A stretch of DNA of 64,000 bases from positions 97,701-161,700 of the forward strand of contig NC_016146.1 in NCBI RefSeq assembly GCF_000233435.1. Reading direction: 5' to 3'. Positions 36,035-45,005 of this stretch are shown here, piece after piece. A program made the translations under genes and the position numbers. The DNA is from Blattabacterium sp. (Mastotermes darwiniensis) str. MADAR. GTDB lineage: Bacteria; Bacteroidota; Bacteroidia; Flavobacteriales; Blattabacteriaceae. The notes beneath the pieces are model-generated. The model did not search any database and was not told where the DNA came from. It worked only from the letters and a program-made list of their open reading frames with translations. Each line of letters starts with the position of its first letter. Position 1 is the first letter of the stretch.

Positions 36035-36059
36035 TATTCTCTTTTTATACTACATCCAT

Positions 36060-36380
36060 TTATTGTTTTTCTTCTTCTACAATCAATTCGTATGGAGGTT
36101 CTTCTAAATATTTTAACCCGTTAATATTTACTAATTTATTCAAAACGGAATATTGTTGCTTTTGCAGACATCGACTATGTATATCCACGTATTCAGATTT
36201 CAATTCTTTTATTTCTTCTCCAAGATTTGTAATTATTCTAATTTTTCGATCCATCATATGGGAACTTGTTATGCTTATTAAAGATAGTACAGTAACAAAG
36301 ACAATGAAATTCCAACTACGAGATGCATACTCCTTCACTAAAAACTTTCCTTTCAGTATATCTTTTATATTAGTTTCCAT
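36060..36380 (-). CDS. ftsL: FtsL-like cell division protein
   Basis: A 106-residue bitopic protein: cytoplasmic 'METNIKDILKGKFLVKEYAS', a membrane segment ('WNFIVFVTVLSLISITSSHM', about 23-42), then a charged, probably coiled-coil periplasmic part ('KIRIITNLGEEIKELKSEYV'). This is the arrangement of the FtsL-like family found between rsmH and ftsI in Bacteroidota. Primary sequence of FtsL is poorly conserved, so the name leans on position and topology. It begins 3 bases after rsmH and ends 25 bases before ftsI. Confidence 0.85.
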   Translation of the reverse strand: METNIKDILKGKFLVKEYASRSWNFIVFVTVLSLISITSSHMMDRKIRIITNLGEEIKELKSEYVDIHSRCLQKQQYSVLNKLVNINGLKYLEEPPYELIVEEEKQ

Positions 36381-36383
36381 GAT

Positions 36384-37286
36384 TTATAGTTTTTCCGCAA
36401 TTCTTAATCTAGCACTTCTTGATCTTGGATTTTCTCTAATTTCTTGAGGACTTGGTTTGATTACTTTTTTATGGATAATTTTAAATGGAATTGTATCTAT
36501 ATTGTTTGTTTCTTTAAAAAAAAAACCTCTTTTAAGAAAATATTTGGTAATTCTATCTTCTATTGAATGATATGAAATTACGGAAATCCTACCTCCTGGT
36601 AGAATTATTTCAGAAGATTTTAGTAGAAGATCTTTTAAAATATTTATTTCATTATTAACTTCCATTCGGATGGATTGAAAAAGTCTAGCAAAAAATCTTT
36701 TTCTTTCCTTAAAAGATGATTTTTTTAGAATAAAAATATTCCTTAAATCGAAGGTTGTTTTAATGGGTTTTTTTAAACGTCTTGCTAATATTTTTTCAGA
36801 AATTTTTGCTGCATTTTTGAATTCTCCATATTTGTAAAATACATGAATTAATTCCTTTTTTGAATATTCATTGAGAACATGTAAAGCCGAATAAGTATTT
36901 TCTTGGTTCATTCTCATATCCAAAGTACAATTTAATTGATGAGAAAAACCTCTTATAGGGTTATCCATTTGTAAAGAGGATAGTCCTAAATCAGCTAATA
37001 AACCTGACACTTTTTTAATATGAAGAACTTTCAATACCTGTTTTAGGTGTATAAAATTTTTGTGAAATAAATGGAATCGTCCATCCTTGATGAGATTATT
37101 TTTTATGGATTCTTTATCTTGATCCAAAGCTATTAAAGTAGCTCCTTTATCTAATCTTTTTAAAATTTCATAAGAATGTCCTCCACCACCAAATGTAACG
37201 TCGATATAAATTCCATTTCTATCTGTAACAAGATTATCTATACTTTCTTTTATTAGAACTGGTTTATGATAAGGTTTTAAATTCAT
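36384..37286 (-). CDS. rsmH: 16S rRNA (cytosine-1402-N4)-methyltransferase RsmH (MraW)
   Basis: A 300-residue SAM-dependent enzyme. It starts with 'YHKPVLIKESIDNLVTDRNG', then motif I 'YIDVTFGGGGHSYEILKRLD', 'LIALDQDKESI', 'VSGLLADLGLSSLQMDNPIR' (catalytic region), 'RGFSHQLNCTLDMRMNQ' and 'RISVISYHSIEDRITKYFLK', and ends 'NPRSRSARLRIAEKL'. First gene of the dcw cluster here. mraZ, which usually precedes it, is missing: 21 bases upstream lies the divergent tgt leader. Confidence 0.97.
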   Translation of the reverse strand: MNLKPYHKPVLIKESIDNLVTDRNGIYIDVTFGGGGHSYEILKRLDKGATLIALDQDKESIKNNLIKDGRFHLFHKNFIHLKQVLKVLHIKKVSGLLADLGLSSLQMDNPIRGFSHQLNCTLDMRMNQENTYSALHVLNEYSKKELIHVFYKYGEFKNAAKISEKILARRLKKPIKTTFDLRNIFILKKSSFKERKRFFARLFQSIRMEVNNEINILKDLLLKSSEIILPGGRISVISYHSIEDRITKYFLKRGFFFKETNNIDTIPFKIIHKKVIKPSPQEIRENPRSRSARLRIAEKL

Positions 37287-37394
37287 TTTTTAGGTTTTTC
37301 TTTTCCTATGAAGACTAAATTATGCTTTATACTCATATGTTGCACATATGAATCTGTGAAATTTTTATTTAATTTTTATAAAAAAAATTTTTTA

Positions 37395-38522
37395 ATGAAA
37401 TTCTCTTTAATCAAGACGGATAGATTTTCTAAAGCAAGAGCAGGTATAATAGAAACAGATCATGGAAAAATAGAAACTCCTATTTTTATGCCAGTAGCTT
37501 CAAAAGGAAGTGTAAAATCCATACCAAAACATGAACTATACGATATAGGATCAAAGATTATTCTCGGGAATACTTATCATTTGTATTTTCGTCCTGGAAT
37601 TGAAGTATTACATCATGCAGGAGGAATTCACTCCTTCATGAATTGGAAGGAATCCATATTAACAGATAGTGGAGGTTTTCAAGTTTATTCTATGAGAAAA
37701 TCGAATAAAAAAACCGAAGATGGTGTAATATTTAAATCTTTTATTAATGGTTCTTCCCATTTTTTTTCTCCTGAAAAATCTATGGAAATCCAACGTTTTA
37801 TAGGTGGGGATATGATTATGGCTTTTGATGATTTTCCGCCTTATCCATGTAGTTATAAAGAAGCAAAAGATTCTCTAAAAATAACACATTTTTGGTTAAA
37901 AAGATGTTGTTCTTACTTAAAAAGTCATCCAGAAAAGTATAATTACAAACAAAGTTTTTTTCCCATTGTTCAAGGAAGTATTTATACCGATCTAAGAAGA
38001 TATTCTGCGGAAGAGATATCCTTATTGGAAACTGAAGGCAATGCTATAGGAGGTTTAAGCTTAGGAGAGGATAAAGAAAAAACACAGTATATTACCGATA
38101 TAGTTACCGATATTTTACCTAAAGATAAACCTAGATATTTAATGGGGGTAGGAAATCCTGTAGATATTTTAGAGGGAATATCTCTTGGGATAGACATGTT
38201 TGATTGTGTGATTCCTACAAGAAATGGACGTCATGGAACCTTATTCACCTGGAAAGGGGTTCTGAATATCAAAAATAAAAAGTGGGAAAAAGATTTTTCC
38301 TGTTTGGATGAATTAGGAAATTCTTATGTAGATAAAAACTACAGCAAATCTTATGTAAGACATCTTTTTTCTTCAAAAGAATATTTGGCCAAACAAATTG
38401 CTTCCATACACAACCTTTCTTTTTATTTTAATCTAATAAAAGTAGCTAGGAATCATCTGATGAAAAATACCTTTTATTCTTGGAAAAAATCTACAATTCC
38501 TTTATTACAAGAACGTTTATAA
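37395..38522 (+). CDS. tgt: Queuine tRNA-ribosyltransferase (tRNA-guanine transglycosylase)
   Basis: A 375-residue TIM-barrel enzyme that swaps G34 for a queuine precursor in GUN anticodons, including that of the tRNA-His in this window. Key parts: 'KARAGIIETDHGKIETPIFM', 'SILTDSGGFQVYSMRK' (active-site Asp), 'DDFPPYP', 'PIVQGSIYTDLRRYSAEE', 'GLSLGE', 'RYLMGVGNPVDILEGISLG', and the catalytic 'DMFDCVIPTRNGRHGTLFTW'. The zinc ligands of the C-terminal CxCxxC motif are not clear: 'KKWEKDFSCLDELGNS' has one Cys where CxxxCxC is expected. The start is set at 37395 (MKFSLIKTDRFSKA), the family start; the frame is open 29 codons upstream. Confidence 0.93.
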   Translation: MKFSLIKTDRFSKARAGIIETDHGKIETPIFMPVASKGSVKSIPKHELYDIGSKIILGNTYHLYFRPGIEVLHHAGGIHSFMNWKESILTDSGGFQVYSMRKSNKKTEDGVIFKSFINGSSHFFSPEKSMEIQRFIGGDMIMAFDDFPPYPCSYKEAKDSLKITHFWLKRCCSYLKSHPEKYNYKQSFFPIVQGSIYTDLRRYSAEEISLLETEGNAIGGLSLGEDKEKTQYITDIVTDILPKDKPRYLMGVGNPVDILEGISLGIDMFDCVIPTRNGRHGTLFTWKGVLNIKNKKWEKDFSCLDELGNSYVDKNYSKSYVRHLFSSKEYLAKQIASIHNLSFYFNLIKVARNHLMKNTFYSWKKSTIPLLQERL

Positions 38523-38523
38523 A

Positions 38524-39624
38524 ATGAAAATACTTGATCGTTATATTATTCGAAATATTCTTGTTTACTTTCTATTCATTACCATTTCCTTACAAATACT
38601 ATCTGTTGTAATAGATATTTCTCAACGTATGCACAGGTTGGAAAATAATCAAGGATCAATCAAGGAGGCTTTAATCCTTTATTATCCATTTTGGTCTATA
38701 TGGTTGGCCAATACTTTTTCCCCAATTTCCGTTTTTTTTTCCATTATTTTTTTTACATCTAGATTAACTAAAAATTCAGAGATGAACGCTATTTTATGCA
38801 GCGGAATTAGTTTTAAGAGAATAACTATTCCTTATTTAATTTCAGCTTTCATTATAGGGTTTCTTTCTTTAATCATCAATTTCTATTTTTTGCCTATAGC
38901 TAATAAAATGAAAAATAAATTTCATTATCAATATTTATTGAGTTCAATAAAAAAGAATAAATACGAAAACAATAAGTCCATAAGTTCTAAAATTTCAAAG
39001 AATGAATATTTATTCATAAGAAATTTTTCTATGAAAGAAAATATAGGACACGAATGTGTCTATCAAAAATTTGATGGAAAAGAATTAGTATATCTTCTAA
39101 AGGCTAAAAATATTCATTGGGTAAAAAAAAATCGCATATATATCTTACAGAATTATATGGAAACCTATATAAGAAAAAATGGAAAAGATCTATTTATTAA
39201 AGGTTTTTCTATAAAGAAAAATTTTTACATGACACCGGAAGAACTTTTCCCGGAAGAATATATAGCAGAAAACATGACCATTTCAAAACTGAAAAAATTT
39301 ATAGATGTAGAAAGAAAGATAGGAAACCGTAACATAAATACGTATTTAAATGAATATTATCAAAGGATTAGTTTTCCTTTTTCTACTTTTATATTTTCTA
39401 TTCTAGGATTATCGATGTCCTCAAGAAGGAGTAAAAAAAAAGGTGGAATAGGGGAAAATATCCTTATCGGATTAATATTGGCTTTTTTATATATTTTTTT
39501 CATAGAAATATCTAAAGTATACTCTACAAAAGATTATATTCCTTCTTATTTATCTTTTTGGATGCCAAATATAATTATTGGAATGATCACATTTTTTATT
39601 TATTGGAATAGAAGTAAACATTAA
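38524..39624 (+). CDS. lptG: LptF/LptG-family permease (YjgP/YjgQ)
   Basis: A 366-residue membrane component of the ABC machine that extracts lipopolysaccharide from the inner membrane. The first segment 'MKILDRYIIRNILVYFLFIT' is the family start; three N-terminal membrane helices are followed by a periplasmic beta-jellyroll (about residues 130-270) and three C-terminal helices, with 'RISFPFSTFIFSILGLSMSS' as a recognisable part. LptG versus LptF cannot be firmly separated; G is chosen from length. It lies one base after tgt and is probably cotranscribed. It converges on degP with a 5-base gap. Confidence 0.85.
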   Translation: MKILDRYIIRNILVYFLFITISLQILSVVIDISQRMHRLENNQGSIKEALILYYPFWSIWLANTFSPISVFFSIIFFTSRLTKNSEMNAILCSGISFKRITIPYLISAFIIGFLSLIINFYFLPIANKMKNKFHYQYLLSSIKKNKYENNKSISSKISKNEYLFIRNFSMKENIGHECVYQKFDGKELVYLLKAKNIHWVKKNRIYILQNYMETYIRKNGKDLFIKGFSIKKNFYMTPEELFPEEYIAENMTISKLKKFIDVERKIGNRNINTYLNEYYQRISFPFSTFIFSILGLSMSSRRSKKKGGIGENILIGLILAFLYIFFIEISKVYSTKDYIPSYLSFWMPNIIIGMITFFIYWNRSKH

Positions 39625-39629
39625 TTTAA

Positions 39630-41135
39630 TCAATTCATTTCAAATCCTGCTATGTATACTTGACCATTTTGTTTAATGGATTTTATAGTTACATCTCCTG
39701 AGTGATTTTTTAATACACGATCTACATCCTTAGAATTTCTCATTTTTTCTCCATTAATGGATAAAATAATGTCTCCTTCTTCCATTCCTATAGCACTCAA
39801 ACGACCTGTTCTTATTTCTGTTATTCTTATCCCATAATCAATTCCAAAATCTTTTTTATACTCTTTTCCAAGAGTTTCAAAGGATGCTCCTAGTAACTCC
39901 GATGGAGTTATTTCCTCTTTCCTTCTGATTCTTGTTCTTCCTTGTGAATCTTTTAGAATTACGTTAAAGGTTTTTATTTCTCCGTTACGTATAAGATTCA
40001 CTTTTACTTTATCTCCTGGATGTCTTGTACCAACAATGAAAGATAAATCCGCAACATTTTGAATCGATTTTCCGTCTATGCTTTTAATAATATCTCCTTT
40101 TTTAATACCAGCATCATAGGCTCCACTTCCTTCCAATACCTCTCCAATTAAAAAACCCTGTTGTGGTTTTATATTTTGATGATTTTCCTTATTATAAGCT
40201 TTCAAATATTCAGATTTGGAAAGATCCATTCCTCTAACTCCTAAATACGCACGTTGTACGCTTCCATACTTTTTGATATCCCGTATTACTTTTCCCACTA
40301 GATTTGAAGGAGCAGCAAAACTATATCCTATAAAATTTCCTGAATTGGAAGAAATAGCTGTATTAATTCCAATTAATTCTCCATTTGTATTGACTAAAGC
40401 TCCTCCACTGTTTCCAGGATTAACAGCGGCATCTGTTTGAAAAAAAGATTCTATAGCTGCTTGTGTTTCTCCTCTTAAAATTCCTAAACTTCTATTTTTA
40501 GCACTTATGATTCCTGCGGTAACAGTAGAATTTAAATCAAAAGGATTTCCTATCGCTAAAACCCATTCTCCTACTTTCACTTTATTAGAATCCGAAAAAT
40601 AAATGAAAGGTAAATTTTTTTCATTTATTTTTAACAAGGCTATATCTGTACTTGGATCTGTTCCAATAAGTTTGGCTCTATAAGTTCTTTGATCACTAAG
40701 AGTAACTTCTATTTTATCAGCCTCTCTAATAACATGATTATTGGTAACAATATATCCATCAGGAGATATTATGACTCCAGATCCATGAAGTCCTGGTAAA
40801 TCATTTCTTTGAGGTATTTTTCCTCTTTCTCCAAAATCATCAGGGAAACCGAAAAAAAAGTCAAATGGATCAAAATGCAATTTATTACTATATTTTTTAG
40901 AATAATTTTTTACATTAACAACCGTATGTATTGTCTTTTCTACTACTCTTGTAAAATCAGGCAATCCAGAAGAACTAATCAATGAAGATGGATTAGAGGA
41001 GTTTCTTTTTTCGAACGAAGATCCATAATATGGAAAAATGGTTGGTTCTTCTTTAGTATATTTTTTGTATGCAGCAATAGTCATTATTGAACTCATAATA
41101 CTGCTAATAACAATAGAAACCACTATTTTCTTCAT
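39630..41135 (-). CDS. degP: Periplasmic serine protease/chaperone Do (DegP/HtrA)
   Basis: A 501-residue protein with a signal-anchor ('MKKIVVSIVISSIMSSIMTI'), trypsin-like domain and two PDZ domains. The catalytic triad is His134 ('VTNNHVI'), Asp164 ('STDIALL') and Ser243 ('NPGNSGGALV'). PDZ1 starts near 'RAYLGVRGMDLSKSEY' with 'QQGFLIGEVLEGSGAYDAGI'; PDZ2 ends 'SGDVTIKSIKQNGQVYIAG'. The protein degrades or refolds damaged envelope proteins. A -7 box lies 50 bases upstream. It is divergent from dapF. Confidence 0.95.
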   Translation of the reverse strand: MKKIVVSIVISSIMSSIMTIAAYKKYTKEEPTIFPYYGSSFEKRNSSNPSSLISSSGLPDFTRVVEKTIHTVVNVKNYSKKYSNKLHFDPFDFFFGFPDDFGERGKIPQRNDLPGLHGSGVIISPDGYIVTNNHVIREADKIEVTLSDQRTYRAKLIGTDPSTDIALLKINEKNLPFIYFSDSNKVKVGEWVLAIGNPFDLNSTVTAGIISAKNRSLGILRGETQAAIESFFQTDAAVNPGNSGGALVNTNGELIGINTAISSNSGNFIGYSFAAPSNLVGKVIRDIKKYGSVQRAYLGVRGMDLSKSEYLKAYNKENHQNIKPQQGFLIGEVLEGSGAYDAGIKKGDIIKSIDGKSIQNVADLSFIVGTRHPGDKVKVNLIRNGEIKTFNVILKDSQGRTRIRRKEEITPSELLGASFETLGKEYKKDFGIDYGIRITEIRTGRLSAIGMEEGDIILSINGEKMRNSKDVDRVLKNHSGDVTIKSIKQNGQVYIAGFEMN

Positions 41136-41184
41136 GTTTATTGATTTATTTCCTTTATCTTTTATCTTTATTGTCCATTTACCA

Positions 41185-41192
41185 CAAATATA
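41185..41192 (-). promoter_or_regulatory. Candidate -7 box of degP
   Basis: On the minus strand TATATTTG (41192-41185) is a perfect Bacteroidota -7 match 50 bases upstream of the degP ATG. A -33 element at the usual distance is not seen. The 120-base degP/dapF spacer also holds imperfect TATAG/TAAAG repeats near 41215-41235. Confidence 0.4.
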
Positions 41193-41255
41193 GAGATTAA
41201 TAGTAAATTCATAATATAGTATAGTAAAGTAAAAAGATAAAGGTTAAATTTTTTT

Positions 41256-42038
41256 ATGAAAATCTATTTCTTTAAGTATCAAGGAACGGGAAATGATTTC
41301 ATTATGCTAGATATTCGGAAAAAAAAAATTCCGGAAGAGGATCCTTCTTTTTTTCCAAAACTATGTAATAGGAATTTTGGAATTGGAGCAGATGGTATTA
41401 TTTTAATTAAAAACGATTGTAAAAGTGATTTTTATATGAAGTATTATAATTCTAATGGAAAGGAAAGTACAATGTGTGGAAATGGAGGACGTTGTGCTGT
41501 TTCTTTTTCCAAAAAGTTAGGAATCACAAAAAAAAATAAGATTTTTTTTAGAGCTATAGATGGAAATCATTATGGAATAATACAGGATAAGGAGATGATA
41601 TCCATAAATCTAATAGATATAGAAGTCGATACAATAAAAATTCATCAAAAATATGTTTTTTTAAATACTGGATCGCCACATCATGTCATTTTTGTGAAAA
41701 ACATAAAAAAAATAGATGTTTATAAAAAAGGGAGAAAAATTAGATTTCATAGAGGAGTAAATGTTAATTTTGTCGAAGTCCTTGGAAAGAATACGCTAAA
41801 AGTACGTACTTATGAGAGAGGTGTAGAAAATGAAACTTTATCCTGTGGAACAGGAGTTACGGCTTCTGTTATTGCGGCATATGAAACTGGAGCACTTTCT
41901 TTCAATAATGGAATTTTTTTAGTATACACTTTAGGAGGAAAGTTATGGGTTTCCTTTCAAAAAATACAAAATAGATACGAAAATATTTATTTAACTGGAT
42001 CTGTTAAGTTTATATTTGAGGGATGGATCAATATATAA
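41256..42038 (+). CDS. dapF: Diaminopimelate epimerase
   Basis: A 260-residue enzyme that converts LL- to meso-diaminopimelate, feeding both lysine and peptidoglycan (MurE). The two catalytic cysteines are C74 in 'ESTMCGNGGRCAVSFSK' and C197 in 'NETLSCGTGVTASVIAAY'. The N-terminus 'MKIYFFKYQGTGNDFIMLD' is typical. It shares strand with the M42 peptidase gene 5 bases downstream. Length is normal. Confidence 0.96.
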   Translation: MKIYFFKYQGTGNDFIMLDIRKKKIPEEDPSFFPKLCNRNFGIGADGIILIKNDCKSDFYMKYYNSNGKESTMCGNGGRCAVSFSKKLGITKKNKIFFRAIDGNHYGIIQDKEMISINLIDIEVDTIKIHQKYVFLNTGSPHHVIFVKNIKKIDVYKKGRKIRFHRGVNVNFVEVLGKNTLKVRTYERGVENETLSCGTGVTASVIAAYETGALSFNNGIFLVYTLGGKLWVSFQKIQNRYENIYLTGSVKFIFEGWINI

Positions 42039-42043
42039 AATAG

Positions 42044-43144
42044 ATGAAAAATAAAAATTTTTATTCAATAAGTGGGAAATCCATAAAATTTATTGAAAAA
42101 TATTTAAATAGTTTTTCCCCAACTGGATACGAAAGTGAAGGACAAAAAATATGGAAAACTTACATAGGTCCTTATGTAGAAGAAATACAAACAGATTTGT
42201 ATGGAACTGTTGTAGGAATCATTAATCCTAATAATTCTTCATACAAATTAATTATTGAAGCTCATGCAGATGAAATTTCTTGGTATGTGAATTATATAAC
42301 GGAAGATGGAATAATATATGTTTCTCGTAATGGAGGATCCGATTATCAAATAGCTCCATCTAAACGAGTAGTTATACATACAGAAAAAGGCTTGGTGCAT
42401 GGATTATTTGGTTGGCCAGCTATTCATACAAGAAGAAAACATTCAGAAGAAAAAAAACCTAATATAAATAATATTTTTGTGGATATTGGAGCATTGGACA
42501 GAAAAGAAGTAGAGAAAATGGGAGTTCATATAGGTTGTATGATCACCTATCCTGATGAGTTTTTTATCATGAATCAGAATTATTTTGTTGGTAGATCTTT
42601 GGATAATAAAATAGGGGGATTTATAATTGCAGAAGTAGCAAAAATGATAATAGAGCATGAAATTGATTTACAATTTGGATTGTATGTGGTTAATTCTGTT
42701 CAAGAAGAAGTAGGATTGAAAGGGGCTAAAATGATCTCAAAATCTATAAAACCTCATATGGCTATTGTTACTGATGTGACACATGATACTTCCACTCCGA
42801 TGATTGATAAAAAAATACATGGAGATATTAAATGTGGATTAGGACCTGTGATTGGATATGCTCCTTCGATACAAAAGAATCTTAGAGAATTTATTATTAA
42901 TACTGCTAATCAAAAAAAAATTTCTTTTCAACGTTTGGTTTCATCCATGTATACTGGAACAGATACGGATGCATTTGCTTATTCCAATAAGGGAGTAACC
43001 TCATCTTTAATTTCAATTCCTCTTAGATATATGCATACTACAGTAGAAATGGTTCATAAAAAAGATATAGAAAACACTATACAATTAATTTTTGAAACCT
43101 TAAAAGGAATTAATTCCTACAAAGAAAAATTTTTCATCGATTGA
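42044..43144 (+). CDS. M42 family metallopeptidase (glutamyl aminopeptidase/endoglucanase-like)
   Basis: A 366-residue di-metal aminopeptidase of the M42 family (PepA/FrvX/YsdC relatives), expected to trim peptides in the cytoplasm. Metal ligands and catalytic residues appear in 'LIIEAHADEISWYVNYI' (His and Asp), 'GRSLDNKIGGFIIAEVAKMI' (bridging Asp), 'VVNSVQEEVGLKGAKM' (catalytic Glu pair), 'AIVTDVTHDT' (Asp) and the final 'PLRYMHTTVEMVHKKDIE' (His). All ligands look present. Substrate is not predictable. Overlaps the convergent ychF end by 11 bases. Confidence 0.88.
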   Translation: MKNKNFYSISGKSIKFIEKYLNSFSPTGYESEGQKIWKTYIGPYVEEIQTDLYGTVVGIINPNNSSYKLIIEAHADEISWYVNYITEDGIIYVSRNGGSDYQIAPSKRVVIHTEKGLVHGLFGWPAIHTRRKHSEEKKPNINNIFVDIGALDRKEVEKMGVHIGCMITYPDEFFIMNQNYFVGRSLDNKIGGFIIAEVAKMIIEHEIDLQFGLYVVNSVQEEVGLKGAKMISKSIKPHMAIVTDVTHDTSTPMIDKKIHGDIKCGLGPVIGYAPSIQKNLREFIINTANQKKISFQRLVSSMYTGTDTDAFAYSNKGVTSSLISIPLRYMHTTVEMVHKKDIENTIQLIFETLKGINSYKEKFFID

Positions 43145-44162
43145 ATCTAAAATGGATAATGTCTCCATCTCTAATAAGGTATTCTCTTCCTACCAAAAAC
43201 ATTCTTCCTGCTCTTTTTGCTTTTTCTTTGGATCTATATTTAATAAAGTCCTTGTAATGAATGACTTCAGCACAAATAAATCCTTTTTTTAAATCTGTAT
43301 GTATGATAGAAGAAGCTTGATAAGCAGTCCAATGATTTGGAATAGCCCAAGCACGTATTTCTTTTTTTCCTATTGTAAAAAAGCTTTGTAATTTTAACAA
43401 CTTATATGCTTCTTGGATCACCTTATCAATTATTGAAATCCCATTTTTTTTCTGGGACGTAGATTCTTTTTTCAAGGAGACAACAACTAAATTGGATTTT
43501 TCCTTTCCTACCATTTTTTTTATTTCTTTTAAATAATTATCCTTCTTATCGCATACATCTATATTGCATACATAAAGAATAGGTTTAATGGTTAATAAAT
43601 GTAAATCCTCTATGTACTTTTTTTCCTCCTTTTTAAATGGAAACATTCTAATATTTTTTCCTTCTTTTAGAAAAGAAAAAATTTTTTGTAGTAGAGTGTT
43701 TTCTCTAATAGAGTTCTTATACTTTTTATTTTTTTCTAGTCTTTTTTCTATAGTCTCTAGATCTTTTAATTGTAATTCTATATCTATAATTTCTTTATCT
43801 CTAATAGGATTTATGGATCCTTCTACATGAAGGACTCTCATATCCCTAAAAAAACGAATCATATGAATAATAGCATTTGTTTCACGAATATGAGATAGAA
43901 ATTTATTTCCTAATCCTTCTCCTTTATGTGATCCTTTAATTAATCCAGCGATATCTATAATTTTTATTGTTGATGGAACTATTTTCATTGGATTAATAAA
44001 TATTCTTAGTTCATCTAATCTTGAATCTGGAACTTTCGTTACTCCATAATTAGGTTCTTTGGTACAAAAAGGAAAGTTTTCTGATAAAGCTTTAGAATTA
44101 GAAATTAGGTTAAAAAGTGTTGATTTTCCTATATTTGGAAGACCAATAATTCCACATTTCAT
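43134..44162 (-). CDS. ychF: Obg-family ATPase/GTPase YchF
   Basis: A 342-residue P-loop protein of the YchF/OLA1 family, binding ATP and linked to ribosomes and oxidative stress. G1 'CGIIGLPNIGKSTLFNLISN', G3 'DIAGLIKGSHKGEGLGNKFL', and the TGS domain at the end ('FFTIGKKEIRAWAIPNHWTA', 'GFICAEVIHYKDFIKY', 'YLIRDGDIIHFRFN'). The protein is about 20 residues shorter than the usual 363, the loss lying before 'GISIIDKVIQEAY'. The family NxxE element reads 'CNIDVCDK', so its usual Glu is replaced by Val. Divergent from tatC. Confidence 0.92.
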   Translation of the reverse strand: MKCGIIGLPNIGKSTLFNLISNSKALSENFPFCTKEPNYGVTKVPDSRLDELRIFINPMKIVPSTIKIIDIAGLIKGSHKGEGLGNKFLSHIRETNAIIHMIRFFRDMRVLHVEGSINPIRDKEIIDIELQLKDLETIEKRLEKNKKYKNSIRENTLLQKIFSFLKEGKNIRMFPFKKEEKKYIEDLHLLTIKPILYVCNIDVCDKKDNYLKEIKKMVGKEKSNLVVVSLKKESTSQKKNGISIIDKVIQEAYKLLKLQSFFTIGKKEIRAWAIPNHWTAYQASSIIHTDLKKGFICAEVIHYKDFIKYRSKEKAKRAGRMFLVGREYLIRDGDIIHFRFNR

Positions 44163-44217
44163 TGGATTATTTTGATTAAAATTTAACCTTTTTTAAATTT
44201 ACAATTTTTTGTTTGAT

Positions 44218-45000
44218 ATGAAAAATGAAAAAAAAGAAATGCTTTTTTGGGAACATATTGAGGAGCTCAGAAAACATATGATTCATAGTTTATGTGCAAT
44301 TATAATTGCTATGATTATTTTAATGAATAATCAATATGTTTTATTTGATTATATTCTTTTTGGTCCAGCAAAAACGGATTTCATCACTTACCGTATATTA
44401 AAAAACATTTTTTTTGATGGGCATTATGATACAATTCCTTTTTTTTCCAAAAATTTGGAAATTCAAAATAGACAAATATTTGGACAATTCAATATGTATG
44501 TATGGACCTGTTTGATTGGAGGAGTTATTTTATCTTTTCCTTATGTATTCTATGAATTTTGGAAATTTATAAAACCTGCTCTTTCTGATGAGGAAAGAAA
44601 ATATTCTCGAGGAATTATTTTCATGGTTACGTTTTTATTTGTATTAGGGATTTTTTTTGGTTATTTTGTATTATGTCCTTTTTTAATAAATTTTGGTTAT
44701 ACTTTTAGGATTAGTTCTTTTCCAAAAAATATATTTGATTTATCGGATTATATATCTTTGATGATGAATTCTATGTTATCCATGGGTTTCACTTTTTTAT
44801 TTCCCCTTTTTATATACTTTCTTACTAAAATAGGATTAATATCCTATACCTTTCTCAAAGAATATAGAAAACATGCTTTTTTGATCATATTAATCATTGC
44901 TTCAGCAATTACTCCTGGCGATATATTAAGTACAATAATAGTTTTAATTCCTCTACTGATTCTTTATCAATTAAGTCTTTATATCTCTAGAAAATCATAG
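44218..45000 (+). CDS. tatC: Sec-independent protein translocase TatC
   Basis: A 260-residue six-helix membrane protein, the receptor core of the twin-arginine export system. It has the N-terminal 'MLFWEHIEELRKHMIHSLCA' (family E-L-R-x-R/H region), 'FYEFWKFIKPALSDEERKYS' (the F..P.L...E signature), 'GIFFGYFVLCPFLINFGYTF' and 'SAITPGDILSTIIVLIPLLI' (family 'aD...P'-type end). The ATG at 44218 is chosen; an in-frame TTG three codons earlier is possible. tatA is not in the window. It ends 5 bases before the convergent OmpA gene. Confidence 0.94.
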   Translation: MKNEKKEMLFWEHIEELRKHMIHSLCAIIIAMIILMNNQYVLFDYILFGPAKTDFITYRILKNIFFDGHYDTIPFFSKNLEIQNRQIFGQFNMYVWTCLIGGVILSFPYVFYEFWKFIKPALSDEERKYSRGIIFMVTFLFVLGIFFGYFVLCPFLINFGYTFRISSFPKNIFDLSDYISLMMNSMLSMGFTFLFPLFIYFLTKIGLISYTFLKEYRKHAFLIILIIASAITPGDILSTIIVLIPLLILYQLSLYISRKS

Positions 45001-45005
45001 AGGTT

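Noticed and set aside
37308-37394. Longer start for tgt
   Set aside because: The extra 29 residues are not part of the family, and the ATG at 37395 gives the normal length.
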